From contig NC_044567.1 of assembly GCF_007565055.1 (NCBI RefSeq), positions 45,931,980-45,995,979 of the forward strand: DNA of 64,000 nt. The letters are read 5' to 3'. Both the position numbers and the translations under genes were made by a program. The stretch comes from Rhinopithecus roxellana. Taxonomy: Eukaryota; Chordata; Mammalia; Primates; Cercopithecidae. This document shows, in pieces, positions 52,508 to 63,902 of this stretch (position 1 is its first letter; every line of letters starts with the position of its first letter). Under the pieces are notes generated by a model, which worked only from the letters and a program-made list of their open reading frames with translations, searched no databases and was not told the origin of the DNA.

Positions 52508-53919
52508 CCAGAGCACTTTTTGTGTGTTTGCTTTGCTTTTGAGTTGTGGAGCCCAGGTTTGAACTGCTCGTGGAAGCCACTGAGCTCTAGGACCCAGTGT
52601 GCACTGGCCTGTGAGGAACCCCAGTGCAAAGCGGGGTTACCAGCTTAACAAGCAGGGACTGCTGGTGCTGGAGGGTCCTGGTGGAGCATCTGGGGCACCC
52701 TGGCATTGTACCGTTGGGGAAACCAAGGTCCAGAGGTGGTGGCCTCCCCAGGCCCGCTCAGCAAGGCAGGGTGTGGCTGGGCCCGTCCACCCCAGGAGGT
52801 CACACCCCTGAGCTGTGGAACCCCTCCTGGAGCTGAGTCAGCCCTGGTGGCCGCCGCCCCAGGAGACTCTGTAATTACAGGATTAGAAGGTGGTCTCTCC
52901 GCAGCCGAGCCTTTTGCCTCTCAAAGCTGCCAAGCGGAGACAAGGATTTGGTGGCGCGGTGCCGGCCTCCAGGTGTGTCTGAGGAGACCTGGCATCCTCG
53001 GGCAGCTTTAGTCTGAAAGGCCCCATTGTAGCTGCAGCCTCCCTCTGATGGGCTCTATTTTGGGGCCGGGATCCACCCTGCCCCAGCTGGAGGAAGGAAA
53101 AGGTGTATTTCAGCATGTCCTATGGGTGTGGAGTGACCAAGGAGAGCAAAACGGGGGGCTGGTTGGGGGACGGGGTGCCTGGGCTGCACGGAGAGGGAGG
53201 TGGTAGAGGCAGACACTGGTGTCGTAAAGCGGGGAGAGGCCTGGAGGGCCAGGTGCAGGTGCCCGGAAAAAGTCGAAGGGAGGAGGGTGTGAGTCAGGCC
53301 AGGCTTTCATGTGGCCCCAGGAGGCAGCTGGCAGACCCTGCTAGGCTGGAATGCGGATCTGCAGCTGCCCAGGCCCCACCTGAGACCTGTCTGCCAACAA
53401 CTTCTTGATTTCTGCCCCTGTGGGTGCCCGGCCCCATGTCCCAGGCCTGAGGGAGACCCACCTGCCCTCAGGGGCCTCTCAGTTTGGGTGCCAGGGACCA
53501 GGCACTGAAGTCCCAGGGGCTGAGTTAGACCAGGAGAGCGCATGGCTGCTTGGGCTCCTTGGCTGGTTCTGCTCTCCCTCCACCAGAGCTGGGCCACGTT
53601 CCTGCCCTGCCCAGCATGATAGGCACATCCCAGCCCCTTGCCTCCGCTCCCATGGGTCCCCGGCTGGCGTGGTCTTGTGGCTGTCCTGGGCCTGTCCTGA
53701 TCCTGACTGTCCTTCAGGGTTCTCCCCCGTGCCACCTCCGCCAGGGACTCCCTGCCCATCTTGGGCTGTCCTCTGATTCCCTGGTGCTAGCCTCACCAGG
53801 CTCTGTGGATGCTGGGAACCCCCCCTCCTCCCAGTGGCCTCTTCACCCTCACCATGCACAGGCCATCACGGGGCGGGGGGTGGGGGGCGCTCATCAGGAT
53901 GTGCCTTGATGCGTGCCCT

Positions 53920-54010
53920 CTGGCCTGAGTTTATCTGTGAAATGGGTGTAATGACATCTGCCTTATAGGGCACCTAACCTGAGGAGTTAGACAGGGTCAC
54001 AAGAGAGGAC
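53920..54010 (+). repeat. MIR fragment
   Basis: GTTTATCTGTGAAATGGGTG and GACATCTGCCTTATAGGGC. Confidence 0.6.
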
Positions 54011-54623
54011 AGGGCTGGTGCGTGGTGGGTGCTCGGGCGGTGGCCCTTCAGGTCCTCTGTCCCGGGTGCTCCCCAGCCACTGATCATCAGGTCTTCGGGT
54101 GCCTGAGCCTGGGCTACCCTGGGGACAGCCCCGTGATCCAGGAATGACTAATTCCACCCTTGCAATAAGCTCTTGGAAGCTTTGAGAAATGAGACTTTTT
54201 TTCTTTCTTCTTGCTGCTTCATTAAACTCTTCTTGAGTGAGGGGAATGAGGATTGTCCTAATCCCTTGGCACGAGGTGAAGGGGGGGCAGGTTCCGGGCT
54301 TGTGGTAACCAGAGGACACTGGGAGCAGAGCTGGGGGTGGGCACTGGGCAGGGGCCGTAAGCCTTATGCCCCAGGCAGGCTTTACTCAGGGTCAGCTGGT
54401 GACCCCAGACAAGCCCCGTCCTTGACCAGGCTCAGTTTGACCGTCTGCACGATGGGTGTCCCGGGCCTTGCCCACCTCCCTGTGCTGCTCCACGGGGAGG
54501 GGGATGGCCTGGAGGGGCCTTTGGTGGGGTGCCTGGGGCTGGGCACGCTGGCTGGCACACAATAGGTGGGGAGCAACAGGTTGGGGTCTGGGAATCCTCA
54601 CTGAGGCCACCCTCTGTCCACAG

Positions 54624-54689
54624 GTGTTCCTGGGCCTTGGGGAGCTGCTTCTGTCCTGCAACTGGGCAGTGGTTGCCGACATCCTGCTG
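54624..54689 (+). CDS. SPNS3: SPNS3 coding exon (22 codons)
   Basis: A symmetrical 66-nt exon encoding most of one hydrophobic transmembrane helix (FLGLGELLLSCNWAVVADI). The acceptor is CCACAG and the donor GTAGGTGCG. Confidence 0.92.
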
Positions 54690-57600
54690 GTAGGTGCGGG
54701 AGTCGGGGTAGGGGGCTGAGCAGGGGGAGCTAGACAGAGTCCAGCTCAGGACTGGACCTCTGCTGGTGAGCAGCTGCCTGGCAATGGCGTCAGAGACCAT
54801 GCATCAGGGGACCAAAGTCATTCACGGTTACCTTGGACCAGAGGCCTCTGACACTCCCAGACGTCTCTGACCATCATCCCCATTTTGCAGATGAACAAAT
54901 GGAGGTTCAGAGAAGGCAGGTGCCTGTTCCAAAGTCACACAGCCCCAACGCAGGGAGCCAGGGCTGGAACCTACGCATTTTGACTCCCTGGGCTCCCTCT
55001 CTTTTTTTTTTTTTGGAGACTGAGTACTCTTTTTTTTTTTTTTTTTTTTTTTTTTGAGACGGAGTCTCGCTCTGTCGCCCAGGCTGGAGTCTGGAGTGCA
55101 ATGGCCGGATCTCAGCTCACTGCAAGCTCCGCCTCCCGGGTTCCCGCCATTCTCCTGCCTCAGCCTCCCGAGTAGCTGGGACTACAGGCGCCCGCCACCT
55201 CGCCCGGCTAGTTTTTTGTATTTTTTTAGTAGAGACGGGGTTTCACCGTATTAGCCAGGATGGTCTCGATCTCCTGACCTCGTGATCCGCCCGTCTCGGC
55301 CTCCCAAAGTGCTGGGATTACAGGCTTGAGCCACCGCGCCCGGCCGAGACTGAGTACTCTTGTTGCCCAGGCTGGAGTGCAATAGCCCGATCTCGGCTCA
55401 CTGCAACCTCCGCCTCCTGAGTTCAACTGATTCTCCTGCCTCAGCCTCCCAAGTAGCAGAGACTACAGGCACCCGCCACCATACCCGCCTAATTTTGTAT
55501 TTTTAGTAGAGATGGGGCTTCACCATATTGGCCAGGCTGGTCTTGAACTCCTGACCTCAGGTGATCTGCCCACCTTGGCCTACCAAAGCGCTGGGATTAC
55601 AGGCGTGAGCCACTGTGCCTGGCCCCTCCCTCCTTTCTATAGCTTCTCAGCAAGCAGGCTCCTTGGCCTCCACTCTGAGGCGTGCAGACGGGATGCTATC
55701 CTTCGGGGCAGTAGCCACTGAGGCCCACTGCGCCAGCCCACACCAACTTGTGTGTCACAGGCTGCCATGCAAGGATCAGCCCTGCCTGTCAGAGGCCTGA
55801 TACTGTCTTGATCACATGACTGCTGCATCCAGAGTCCCACACGGCCCCTCCCTGAGCCCCACGCCCTTCGTCCAGCCTCCTTGCCTCCTTCTGGGAGGCA
55901 TACAGGGAAGGACTTTGAACACCATGAAGGGTTGTGCCTTTGTAGATAACGCAGGGCCCTGGGCCTGTGAGCACCCCGAGAGCCTTCCTTCTATCTCCTG
56001 GCAGCCTGGTGCTGGCCACAAGGGAACTGGACCAGCCTGGCCGTCGGCTGAGAGCTGTCCTGAGGGCAGTTCAATGTCGCGGTACAAGCCTGGATTCAGA
56101 AAACAGACCTGGCTGTCAGCCCTGGTCCTGCCACTAATGAGCTGTGTGGCCTTAGGCCAGTCACTGTGTGTCTCTGAGCCTCGGTATCCCCATGTGGAAA
56201 GTGGGGATGATAATGGCACCTGCCTTATGGATTGATGTGAGGGTGAAATGAGAAGATCCATGTGCCTGGCACAGAGAATGCTGGCTAGGATTCTTACAGC
56301 AATCCAGAATTTTCCATTTTCTCATTTTCTATCCCCCAAAGAAATCATGGTGCCCTAGAATCTGAGTTTGAAAGAGTTATGGGTATGTATAGTCGTTTAC
56401 TCCGTCAACAAACCCTGCTTGAATACTACTGTGGACGGGATGCTCACTCCCTGCCAAGATGTCTGCCCCTCCCCAGCAGATCCCCTGACCCCTCCCCACA
56501 GCCCAGGCCCAGCGAGTGTGGAGAGGCCTGCCCTGTCTTTGGCTCCTGGGTGAGTGGATCAGCTGCAGGGCTGGCAGGTCTTCCCTGCCCCTCCCTCCAG
56601 ACAGGAGACTTGGGCTCCAGCCCAGAGTCAGCCACAGACCTGCTGCATGGCCCTGGGCCTCAGTTTCCTTGTTTATAAAAGGGGTAATCAGCACCTGCCC
56701 GGTAGGGTGAGCGAGGCGGCCTCCAGGAATGCTCAGGAAAGGGGAAGGCATTGGTAGATGTTTTATTCATGGGATTGTCCGCTTTTAGGCTCAGGGAAAC
56801 TAACATGCCCCCAGCATAGCTGGTTCTCTCTGAGGTGGTCCAGACGGAGCTGCACCTGCCCCCGCAGCTTCCCTGAACTGCCCCCCACGGCGCAGCTCCC
56901 TCTTCCACATGACAGCCCCACAGATATGTGAAGGCTGCACCCGTGTCCCCCAGCGTCTGCCTTTATAAGAATGATTAACCTGGCAGAGCCAGGCTCTTTG
57001 TGGGGTTAAAGAGGAGAGTGTGTGCTGGAGAGGGCAGGTGGGGGAAGGGGGGAAGGAGAGTTAGGGGCTGGCCAGCTGCACAGTTTTACCCATCTGGGGA
57101 GCTGCCCAGGGAGCCGGCTGGACAGGAGCCAGCCCACCTCAGGGCTCCCCATGGTCCTTCCTTGGCTTAGAGGCCTCCAGCCCCAACACTTTGCAAGGTC
57201 CACCGCCCCAGAGCCTCCCGCCCCCTTCCCTGCCTTCCCACCTTCCTGGAGCCCTGTGGCCAAAGATGCTTTGCGGCCTTTGGGGGTCAGAGCTGAGCAA
57301 TCCTTGTAGCCCCTGTAGTTCAGCTCCTCCACGTTGCTGCTTCCTCTCTGTAAAGGCCGGTGGAGGGGGAGCCCTTCTGTGCAGTGGAGGGGCAGATGCC
57401 AGCTTGGAGCAGGGTGAGGAGGGCGAGAAAGAGGAAGCAGGACACCGAAGGTAGACAATTCCCTTGAGGAGTTGAGTTGGCAGGAGCAAAGGGCATGGTA
57501 GCTGGAGTTGGCAGAAGATCCCGGGAAGCTGGCATTGCTTTTCTGCTTTTCAAGACGGGAGGCCAGAACAGCCTCCAGGGAGCAGGGAGGGGCAAGCAGG

Positions 57601-60600
57601 AGGAGAGAGGGGGCCCTGTTCGAGGGTGAGCTGAGGGTGGGATCCAGCGCTGGGGGAGGAAGTAGCCTCCCAGCAGAGCAGGGTCAGGAAGTGTGTGGGG
57701 ACAGGGCCTGTGGCAGGAAATAGAGGAAGGTCCCCTTTGTCGGCCGGCACTTGCTCCTGAGACAGGAGATCGGCTTCTCTTTCGGCAGGGGCCCAGGGAA
57801 GGAGGAGGCCTTAGGGTGTATGTGAACAGGGGCCACAGAACAAGGGAGCAGGGAGTGAAGGGCAGGGCACATTCACATGAACAGCTTTCGGTAGCCAAGA
57901 AAGCCACAGACGGCTGATAGGAAAATGGGTGGAAACTGCAGGTGTCTGGGAGGTTGGAGCCTGTGGGTGGGTCAGAGGGCAGAGGGCAGCAGAGCCCAGG
58001 CTCGAGGACTCTGCAGCAGCCCATCTGCTTCCACTTCTAGCCCAGCTCCTCACTAGCTGTGTGGCCCTGGCCAAGTGACTGAACCTCTCTGGTCTTGGTT
58101 TGCTCACCTGTCCAATAGGTAGAACGGGGGCAACCACCAGTGACACCCCAGGCTATGATAGAATGAATTCACACCGGCGTCCTATAGATTCCTGAGTGGG
58201 TGTGTGGGCCCCGCTGACTTCCAGATTATCCGTTCCTTGGGACACTCCTCTCTCTTTTTCTTTCTTTCTTTCTTTTTTTTTTTTTTTTTTGAGACGGAGT
58301 CTCGCTCTGTCGCCCAGGCTGGAGTGCAGTGGCCGGATCTCAGCTCACTGCAAGCTCTGCCTCCCAGGTTTACACCATTCTCCTGCCTCAGCCTCCCGAG
58401 TAGCTGGGACTACAGGTGTGCACCACCACGCCCAGCTAATTTTTGTATTTTAGTAGAGACGGGGTTCACTATGTTGGCCAGGATGCTCTTCATCTCTTGA
58501 CCTCGTGATCCGCCCCCCCTCAGTCTCCCAACGTGCTGGGATTACAGGCTTGAGCCGCTGCCCCTGGCAGGGATACTGCTGTCTTTGATGCAGTCTCCAC
58601 AATGGGGAGAATCCAGGTTCTCTCTGGAGAAGGGACCTCAGGGGCCCTCTGGTCCAGTGGCTTGAAGACATCACTGTGCATGAGAGTCAGGTTTGAGGGA
58701 GCTTGTTACAAACCCCGATTCCAGGCTCTGTGTCCTCCAAGTCCATGCTGGGGTCCAGGGACCTGTGTTTCTGATGAACTTCCCAAGTGATCCTGCCATC
58801 GCATTCCATAGAGCGCACTTTGAGAACACTGGTCTGGCATCGCGAGCTCGCCAGTCCATAAATGCTTTGCCAAATTCCAGCCATCCCCTTGTTCACATAC
58901 GCCTCCAGGGAGCTCATTCCGCACACCTCGGGCAGTGCCTGCCTCTCGGGGGGCTTTCTGTTGATGAAAATGATTTGGCTCAGTCACAGCCAAGACCCAC
59001 CTCTGCCAGCCTCCCCTTGGCCCCGCTGGGCCGCAGAGGGCCCTGCTTCCTGGAGACTGAGATTATGTCCCCTGAACCTGCATCTTCTCAGGCAGAGCTC
59101 CCTGCCTCCCCACACCTAGCCATGGGGGCTCCCTCCCAGCCCTGCTGTCTGTCCTGGCCCCACTCAGGATGGCCCAGAGCCAGCTCACCCCAACCCCTCT
59201 CCAGGCAGGGGACAGTGTAAGCAAAGGCATGGAGGGAGGATCCCAGGAGCACCATCTCTGGATCTCAACCAGTGTGGGGGCTAGAGAAGGAGGGGGCTCA
59301 TTTCCTCTTTCTCAGGCCTGTCCTTTGGGGTCCTGCAGTCCAGCCACAGGCTCATCTCCCACCCCCAGCAGACGTCCCCACACTTCCCCGGAGAGCTGTC
59401 ACCTCTGGGTTCTCCCCCTGCCCCAGGTTTCAGTGCTTCCCTGCTCAGCCTCTGCCCCCAGGTAGCTGTCAGCTCACTGGCCTGTCTCACCCTCCCAGGG
59501 GTGTTTGGGGGCAAGGCCTGGGTGGGGGTGCAGGAGGCAGGCTGCCGGGGCAGTCTGCACCTGGTGGCTGCTGCTCCGACTTTCTGCAAGCCCTTGGTTG
59601 GCCCTGGTTTAGCCCTGGGCTATAAAGGGAACAGCCCTTCTAAGAAGGGAGAGCCAGAAACAGAGGTGTTTTTGTCTCAGAATAGAGTGAGCCTGGATTT
59701 TTGGGAACCCAAAGCCTCTTATTTCTGAAATTACCCCCTGGGCTCTCCAGCTTCTGTGGGGCCCGGTCTTGGCTGCTGGCTGCATGGAGACAATGAGGAC
59801 TTGGAACAGGCTGGGGGAGACCCACCTCTCTCGCCACTGGCAGCAGCGACAGAGCTGGGCCCAGCAGGTTGGGGTTCCTGGGAGAGGAGGAAGCGGCCAC
59901 CCTACCTGGACCTTACTGTGGGGGTCCCAGCAGCCCCAGCCTCCATGTGGACCTTTTTGGACATTCAGGTTCCTCCCTCCAGGAGGCCTCACCTGCCTTC
60001 CTAGAGCCACCAGTGAGTAATTACATAATTATGGGGTGAGAAGGAAGTCCTTGGGGAAGGTGCAAAGCTGTTGGTCAGTTCCTTCTCAGGCCTGTTGGCA
60101 GAACCTGGTGATGGCAAGAGGCCTGGTTTCTCTCGCCACCTGCGCAGGGTGGCTCAGTGCCAGTGACCCTGGGACCAGACAGTCACCACAGTGACTCCCG
60201 CCCTCTGCCCTGCCCACCACAAAACCCCCTGCATCTGCCCCCTGGGGTTCTGGAATGCAGAGATCCTGTCCCTGGGATCCTCCCTCCACACCTTTGCTTA
60301 CACTGTCCCCTGCCTGGCATACCTTTCCCCGTCTCTTTGCCAATTACTCTGCCATCCGTTTACAGGGCTAGCAATGAACTTGTCCTCCTCATCTTTCTCT
60401 TGGATTTCTGAATGTTCTATTACAAATGCATAAATATTGCTGGAAACACTGGCTCCTCCTTGCCTATCACAGCAGAGTAGTCAAAAAGCCAGGTCCTGGA
60501 GGGAGAAGGCCTGGGATCCTATCTCAGTCCTGTTATTTCAGGCTGGGTAACCTTGGGCAAGTCACTTGCCCTCCCTGTGGAGGTTTTTCTCATCTGTAAA

Positions 60601-60946
60601 ATGCAGGTGGTCATCGTATCTCCCTTATGGGTTGTTCAAGTTGATGTATAAAATGCATACAGCAGGCCGGGCGCGGTGGCTCAAGCCTGTAATCCCAGCA
60701 CTTTGGGAGGCCGAGACGGGAGGATCACGAGGTCAGGAGATCGAGACCATCCTGGCTAACACGGTGAAACCCCGTCTCTACTAAAAAAATACAAAAAACT
60801 AGCCGGGCGAGGTGGCGGGCGCCTGTAGTCCCAGCTACTCGGGAGGCTGAGGCAGGAGAATGGCGTAAACCCGGGAGGCGGAGCTTGCAGTGAGCTGAGA
60901 TCCGGCCACTGCACTCCAGCCTGGGCGACAGAGCGAGACTCTGTCT

Positions 60947-60991
<45 letters not shown>

Positions 60992-63606
60992 CATACAGCA
61001 AGCATTCAATAAATGTTGGCAGTTATTATTTTATTATTAATTTTGTTTTTTTTTTTTTTTGAGACAGAGTCTCGCTCTGTCACCCAGGCTGGAGTGCTGT
61101 GGCCGGATCTCAGCTCACTGCAAGCTCCGCCTCCTGGGTTCCCGCCATTCTCCTGCCTCAGCCTCCCAAGTAGCTGGGATTACAGGCACCCGCCACCTCG
61201 CCCAGCTAGTTTTTTGTATTTTTTAGTAGAGACGGGGTTTCACCGTGTTAGCCAGGATGGTCTCGATCTCCTGACCTCGTGATCCGCCCGCCTCGGCCTC
61301 CCAAAGTGCTGGGATTACAGGCTTGAGCCACTGCGCCTGGCCTATTATTAATTTTTTTGAGACAGGATCTTGCTCTGTCACTCAGTCTGGAATGTAGTGG
61401 TGCCACCTCGGCTCACTACAACCTCCACCTCCCGGGTTCAAGTGATTCTCCTGCCTCAGCCTCCCGAGTAGCTGGGATTATAGGCATGCACCACCACGCC
61501 CGGCTAATTTTTGTATTTTTGGTAGAGACGGGGTTTCACCATGTTGGCCAGGCTGGTCTCGAACTCCTGACCTCAGTTGATCTACCTGCCTCGGCTTCCC
61601 AAAGTGCTGGGATTATAGGCTTGAGCCCCTGTGCCCAGCTTATATTGATTATTACTAACTCATGGCCTCAGATCATAGACACCTAGGTCTTGGGGATAAG
61701 GCTACAGGGTGGTAAGCTCCCCTGTGGCTGTCCAGCTGGGTTCATGTGACCATGTGGTCTCTGCTTGAATCCCCTCCCCCTCCTTCCTTCCATCCCCTGC
61801 TGTAGCCCTGGGTTCTGGCAGAGTTTCTCCTGGGAACAGTCTCCCAGATGGATCTACTTGACTTATTTTGTTGGCAGACTTTCAGCTAGTCCCCTCTGTG
61901 CCTGGTACCTCGCTGCACCCAGGGACCCCAAGAGAAATTAAGGGTCTTTGTTGCCTACACACCATAGGGAATAAGGAGAGGTGGACAGAGAAGAAAGGGC
62001 CCCTCACAATTCTGGGTGACATGAGTTCAGTTAGGGGTGTGCATAGGAGTTGTAGGAGCTCAGGGTAGGTACCTGAACTCTGAGAGGGCTTCACAGAAGA
62101 GGTGACCCAAATGTAAGGCCTAAATGACAAATAGAGACGCTCCAGCTGGACCAGAGAGTGGAAGGCATGCCAGGCAGAACACACAGCCGAGTTCAAGTGC
62201 CTGGAGCATTCCATCTCAGAGCATGATTTTGGTTTGATGTCCACACGAGGCCTCCAGGTAGCAGACGAATAATGACAATGAGTGACACTCTCAAGATCGG
62301 TACTATTATTATCCCCATTTGGGGATGGAGAGACAGAAGGAAGAAAGGTGAAGCAGCCTGCTCAAAGTCACACAGCTAGAGAGTGGGGATCAGATCGGAA
62401 CCCGAGACTCTGACTCCAGAGTTCATCTTTTTTTTTTTTTTTTTTTTTGAGACGGGGTTTTGCTCTCTCACCCAGATTGGATTGCGATGGTGCGATCTCG
62501 GCTCACTGCCACCTCTGCCTCCCGGGTTCCAGCGATTCTTCTGCCTCAGCCTCCCGAGTAGCTGGGATTATAGGCGTGCACCACCACGCCCGGCTAGTTT
62601 TTGTATTTTTAGTAGAGACGGGGTTTCGCCATGTTGCCCAGGCTGGTCTTGACCTCCTGATCTCAGGTGATCCACCCACCTCGGCCTCCCAAAGTGCTGG
62701 GATTACAGAAGTGAGCCGCTGCGCCTGTTCCAGTGTTCATCTTAACGTTCTCAGCCTCGTCCGTCGAGTTGTGTGGGCTTCTCCAGCAAGGCTGCCTTTG
62801 GTCTCTGCCCCAGGGGCCCTGCGGCTCCTGAGAGGACTGAGCCCTTCGTACCACCCCTGCCCAAGTGCCCGCACATGCAGACACCTGGCATGCACCTGCT
62901 CTTCTCCCCGCCCGCCTGCACTGCTGTGTCCTGGGCCCCTAAGCTGGGATACCCCAGCCCCTTTCACTGTGGTCACAGTCATGCCTGGTTCCTTCCCATT
63001 TCAAGAGCAAACTCTCAAGAGGGGTGGCCCTGATCGGGGGCCTCGGCACCCCCATCCTTGGGAACTGGAGAAGCTTCAGGTGGGCCTGATGTTCTGGGGT
63101 GGGACTTTAGACCTTGGGGGTTGCCGACTCCCTCCCATCCCACTCACCTGAATGGCCTGTCACTCTTCCAGGCAGGTCCTTGGCAGGTGGGGAACAGGAG
63201 GCAAGGGTGCCCTCACTTGGGGTGCCCCCTGCTGTGCCTATGTTTTTCAGTCTGTGGTGGTGCCCAGGTGTCGGGGGACAGCAGAGGCACTTCAGATCAC
63301 AGTGGGCCACATCCTGGGAGACGCTGGCAGCCCCTATCTCACAGGACTTGTAAGAGGTGTCTGCGTGTGTGGGGTGGGGAGGGTCTGGGGGCCAGCCTGG
63401 TGGGCCTGGCAGACCCACCCCTTCTCCTCCACAGATCTCTAGTGTCCTGAGGGCCAGGCGCCCTGACTCCTACCTGCAGCGCTTCCTCAGCCTGCAGCAG
63501 AGCTTCCTGTGCTGCGCCTTCGTCATTGCCCTGGGGGGTGGCTGCTTCCTGCTGACAGCGCTGTACCTGGAGAGAGACGAGGCCCGGGCCTGGCAGCCTG
63601 GCACAG
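54624..63606 (+). CDS. SPNS3: SPNS3 (spinster homolog 3), three 3' coding exons, partial
   Basis: Exon 54624-54689 (CACAG|GTG...CTG|GTAGGT) reads VFLGLGELLLSCNWAVVADI plus two Leu. Exon 63251-63349 (TTTTCAG|TCT...CTT|GTAAGA) reads SVVVPRCRGTAEALQI and then the GHILGDAGSPYLTG stretch. Exon 63435-63606 (CCACAG|ATC...ACAG|GTACCC) reads ISSVLRARRPDSYLQRFLS and then the last membrane helix region to ERDEARAWQPGT. Phases join in frame with no stop. SPNS proteins are 12-helix major-facilitator transporters; SPNS2 exports sphingosine-1-phosphate, while the SPNS3 substrate is not established. The PRCRGTAEALQ stretch separates it from SPNS2 (PTRRATAVALQ). The upstream two thirds of the protein and the last exon are not in this window. 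Confidence 0.93.
54870..54995 (-). repeat. MIR
   Basis: CCCCATTTTGCAGATGAAC, GGTTCAGAGAAGGCAGG and AAGTCACACAGCC are the reverse MIR core. Confidence 0.7.
55001..55624 (-). repeat. Outer Alu of a nest
   Basis: Poly-T start 55001-55029 and body 55345-55624 surround a younger Alu inserted next to the tail. Confidence 0.92.
55031..55344 (-). repeat. Inner AluYR-type of nest
   Basis: T25 run, GAGACGGAGTCTCGCTCTG, ATGGCCGGATCTCAGC. Perfect target duplication GAGACTGAGTACTCTT at 55016 and 55345. A short duplicated TGGAGTC lies near its start. Confidence 0.94.
56085..56290 (+). repeat. MIR
   Basis: GCTGTGTGGCCTTAGGCCAG, CACCTGCCTTATGGATTG and GTGCCTGGCACAGAGAATG. Confidence 0.75.
56605..56740 (+). 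repeat. MIR fragment
   Basis: CTGCATGGCCCTGGGCCTCAG then TTTATAAAAGGGGTAATCAG. Confidence 0.6.
58025..58135 (+). repeat. MIR fragment
   Basis: CTAGCTGTGTGGCCCTGGCC and TGAACCTCTCTGGTC. Confidence 0.65.
58258..58566 (-). repeat. AluYR-type with (TTTC)n tail
   Basis: TTTCTTTCTTTCTTTC then T run, GAGACGGAGTCTCGCTCTG, GTGGCCGGATCTCAGC. Confidence 0.92.
60480..61035 (+). repeat. MIR split by a young Alu
   Basis: CTTGGGCAAGTCACTTGCCC, CATCTGTAAAATGCAGGTGG before the Alu and AAGCATTCAATAAATGTTGG after it. Confidence 0.75.
60665..60989 (+). repeat. AluYR-type, near-consensus
   Basis: GGCCGGGCGCGGTGGCTCAAG, AACTAGCCGGGCGAGGTGGC and GAGATCCGGCCACTGC. Uninterrupted A tail of about 40 nt, perfect 15-bp target duplication AAAATGCATACAGCA (60650 and end at 61000). 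One of the youngest insertions in the window. Confidence 0.96.
61046..61342 (-). repeat. AluYR-type
   Basis: T run, GAGACAGAGTCTCGCTCTG, GTGGCCGGATCTCAGC. Target TATTATTAATTTT lies on both sides. It forms an inverted pair with the Alu at 60665. Confidence 0.93.
61352..61640 (-). repeat. Alu
   Basis: TTTTTTGAGACAGGATCTTGC to CTGTGCCCAGC. Confidence 0.9.
62285..62420 (-). repeat. MIR
   Basis: ATTATCCCCATTTGGGGATGG and CTCAAAGTCACACAGCTAGAG are the reverse MIR core. The next Alu interrupts it. Confidence 0.75.
62428..62731 (-). repeat. Alu
   Basis: T21 run, GAGACGGGGTTTTGCTCTC to CTGCGCCTGTTCC. Target CCAGAGTTCATCTT / CCAGTGTTCATCTT. Confidence 0.92.
63251..63349 (+). CDS. SPNS3: SPNS3 coding exon (33 codons)
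   Basis: A symmetrical 99-nt exon with the GDAGSPYLTG motif shared by Spinster family members. The acceptor is TTTTTCAG and the donor GTAAGAGG. Confidence 0.93.
63435..63606 (+). CDS. SPNS3: SPNS3 penultimate coding exon
   Basis: 172 nt encoding RARRPDSYLQRF, the hydrophobic FLCCAFVIALGGGCFLLTAL helix and the start of the cytoplasmic tail. The donor GTACCCC interrupts a Gly codon. The final exon is beyond the window. Confidence 0.92.
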
Positions 63607-63689
63607 GTACCCCACCCCTTGCACCAGGCCCGGCTCAGGGCTGGACACCCTAGGGGCAGACAGCACTGGCCACCCCCCGAACCCCTGGT

Positions 63690-63902
63690 CAGTTTGTTTG
63701 TTTACTCATTCAGAAATGCTTATACACCCCTGCTATGTACCAGGGAAGGTTGCAGAGCCTGGGGAGGGAAAGAATGAGGCCCCTGTAGAAACTGACACTC
63801 TAGTTGGTGAAGACAGACCAGAAACAGAAAAAGTAAAGATATAGCATGTTCAGGGTGACGAGTGCTATGGAGAGATATAAAGCAGGAAAGGAAGGAGACA
63901 GG
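63690..63902 (+). repeat. Ancient MIR/L2-class repeat
   Basis: TACTCATTCAGAAATGCTTATAC, CTGCTATGTACCAGGG and GAGTGCTATGGAGAGATATAAAG. Confidence 0.55.

Larger units (their letters stand above)
47248..54623 (+). other. SPNS3: Sequence 3' of gap, probably SPNS3 intron
   Basis: No upstream SPNS3 exon is recognisable between the gap and 54624, so this is best read as one long intron. It contains several Alus (47661-47960, a trimer at 48056-48510, 49134, 49750, 52199), MIR fragments near 53.93 and 54.87 kb, and a TG-rich tract at 50.98-51.48 kb. The rest (48.5-49.1, 50.04-50.97 and 51.5-54.6 kb) is unique-looking with only chance open frames. Confidence 0.7.
54690..63250 (+). other. SPNS3: SPNS3 intron between the 22-codon and 33-codon exons
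   Basis: GT at 54690 and TTTTTCAG at 63250 bound an 8.56-kb intron. It holds Alus, several MIRs (about 56.09, 56.61, 58.03, 60.48 and 62.29 kb) and long unique stretches (55.63-58.25, 58.57-60.66, 61.64-62.43 and 62.73-63.25 kb) in which I see no further exon. A 234-codon minus-strand frame at 57.3-58.0 kb has no family resemblance. Confidence 0.8.

Noticed and set aside
47248..54623. Search for upstream SPNS3 exons
   Set aside because: I found no stretch reading like the earlier transmembrane segments of SPNS3; the interval is called intron, with the limit that short exons could be missed by eye.
57320..58024. 234-codon minus-strand frame in an SPNS3 intron
   Set aside because: Low-complexity Pro/Ser/Leu content, no domain, and the opposite strand is equally open. 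Chance is the best reading.
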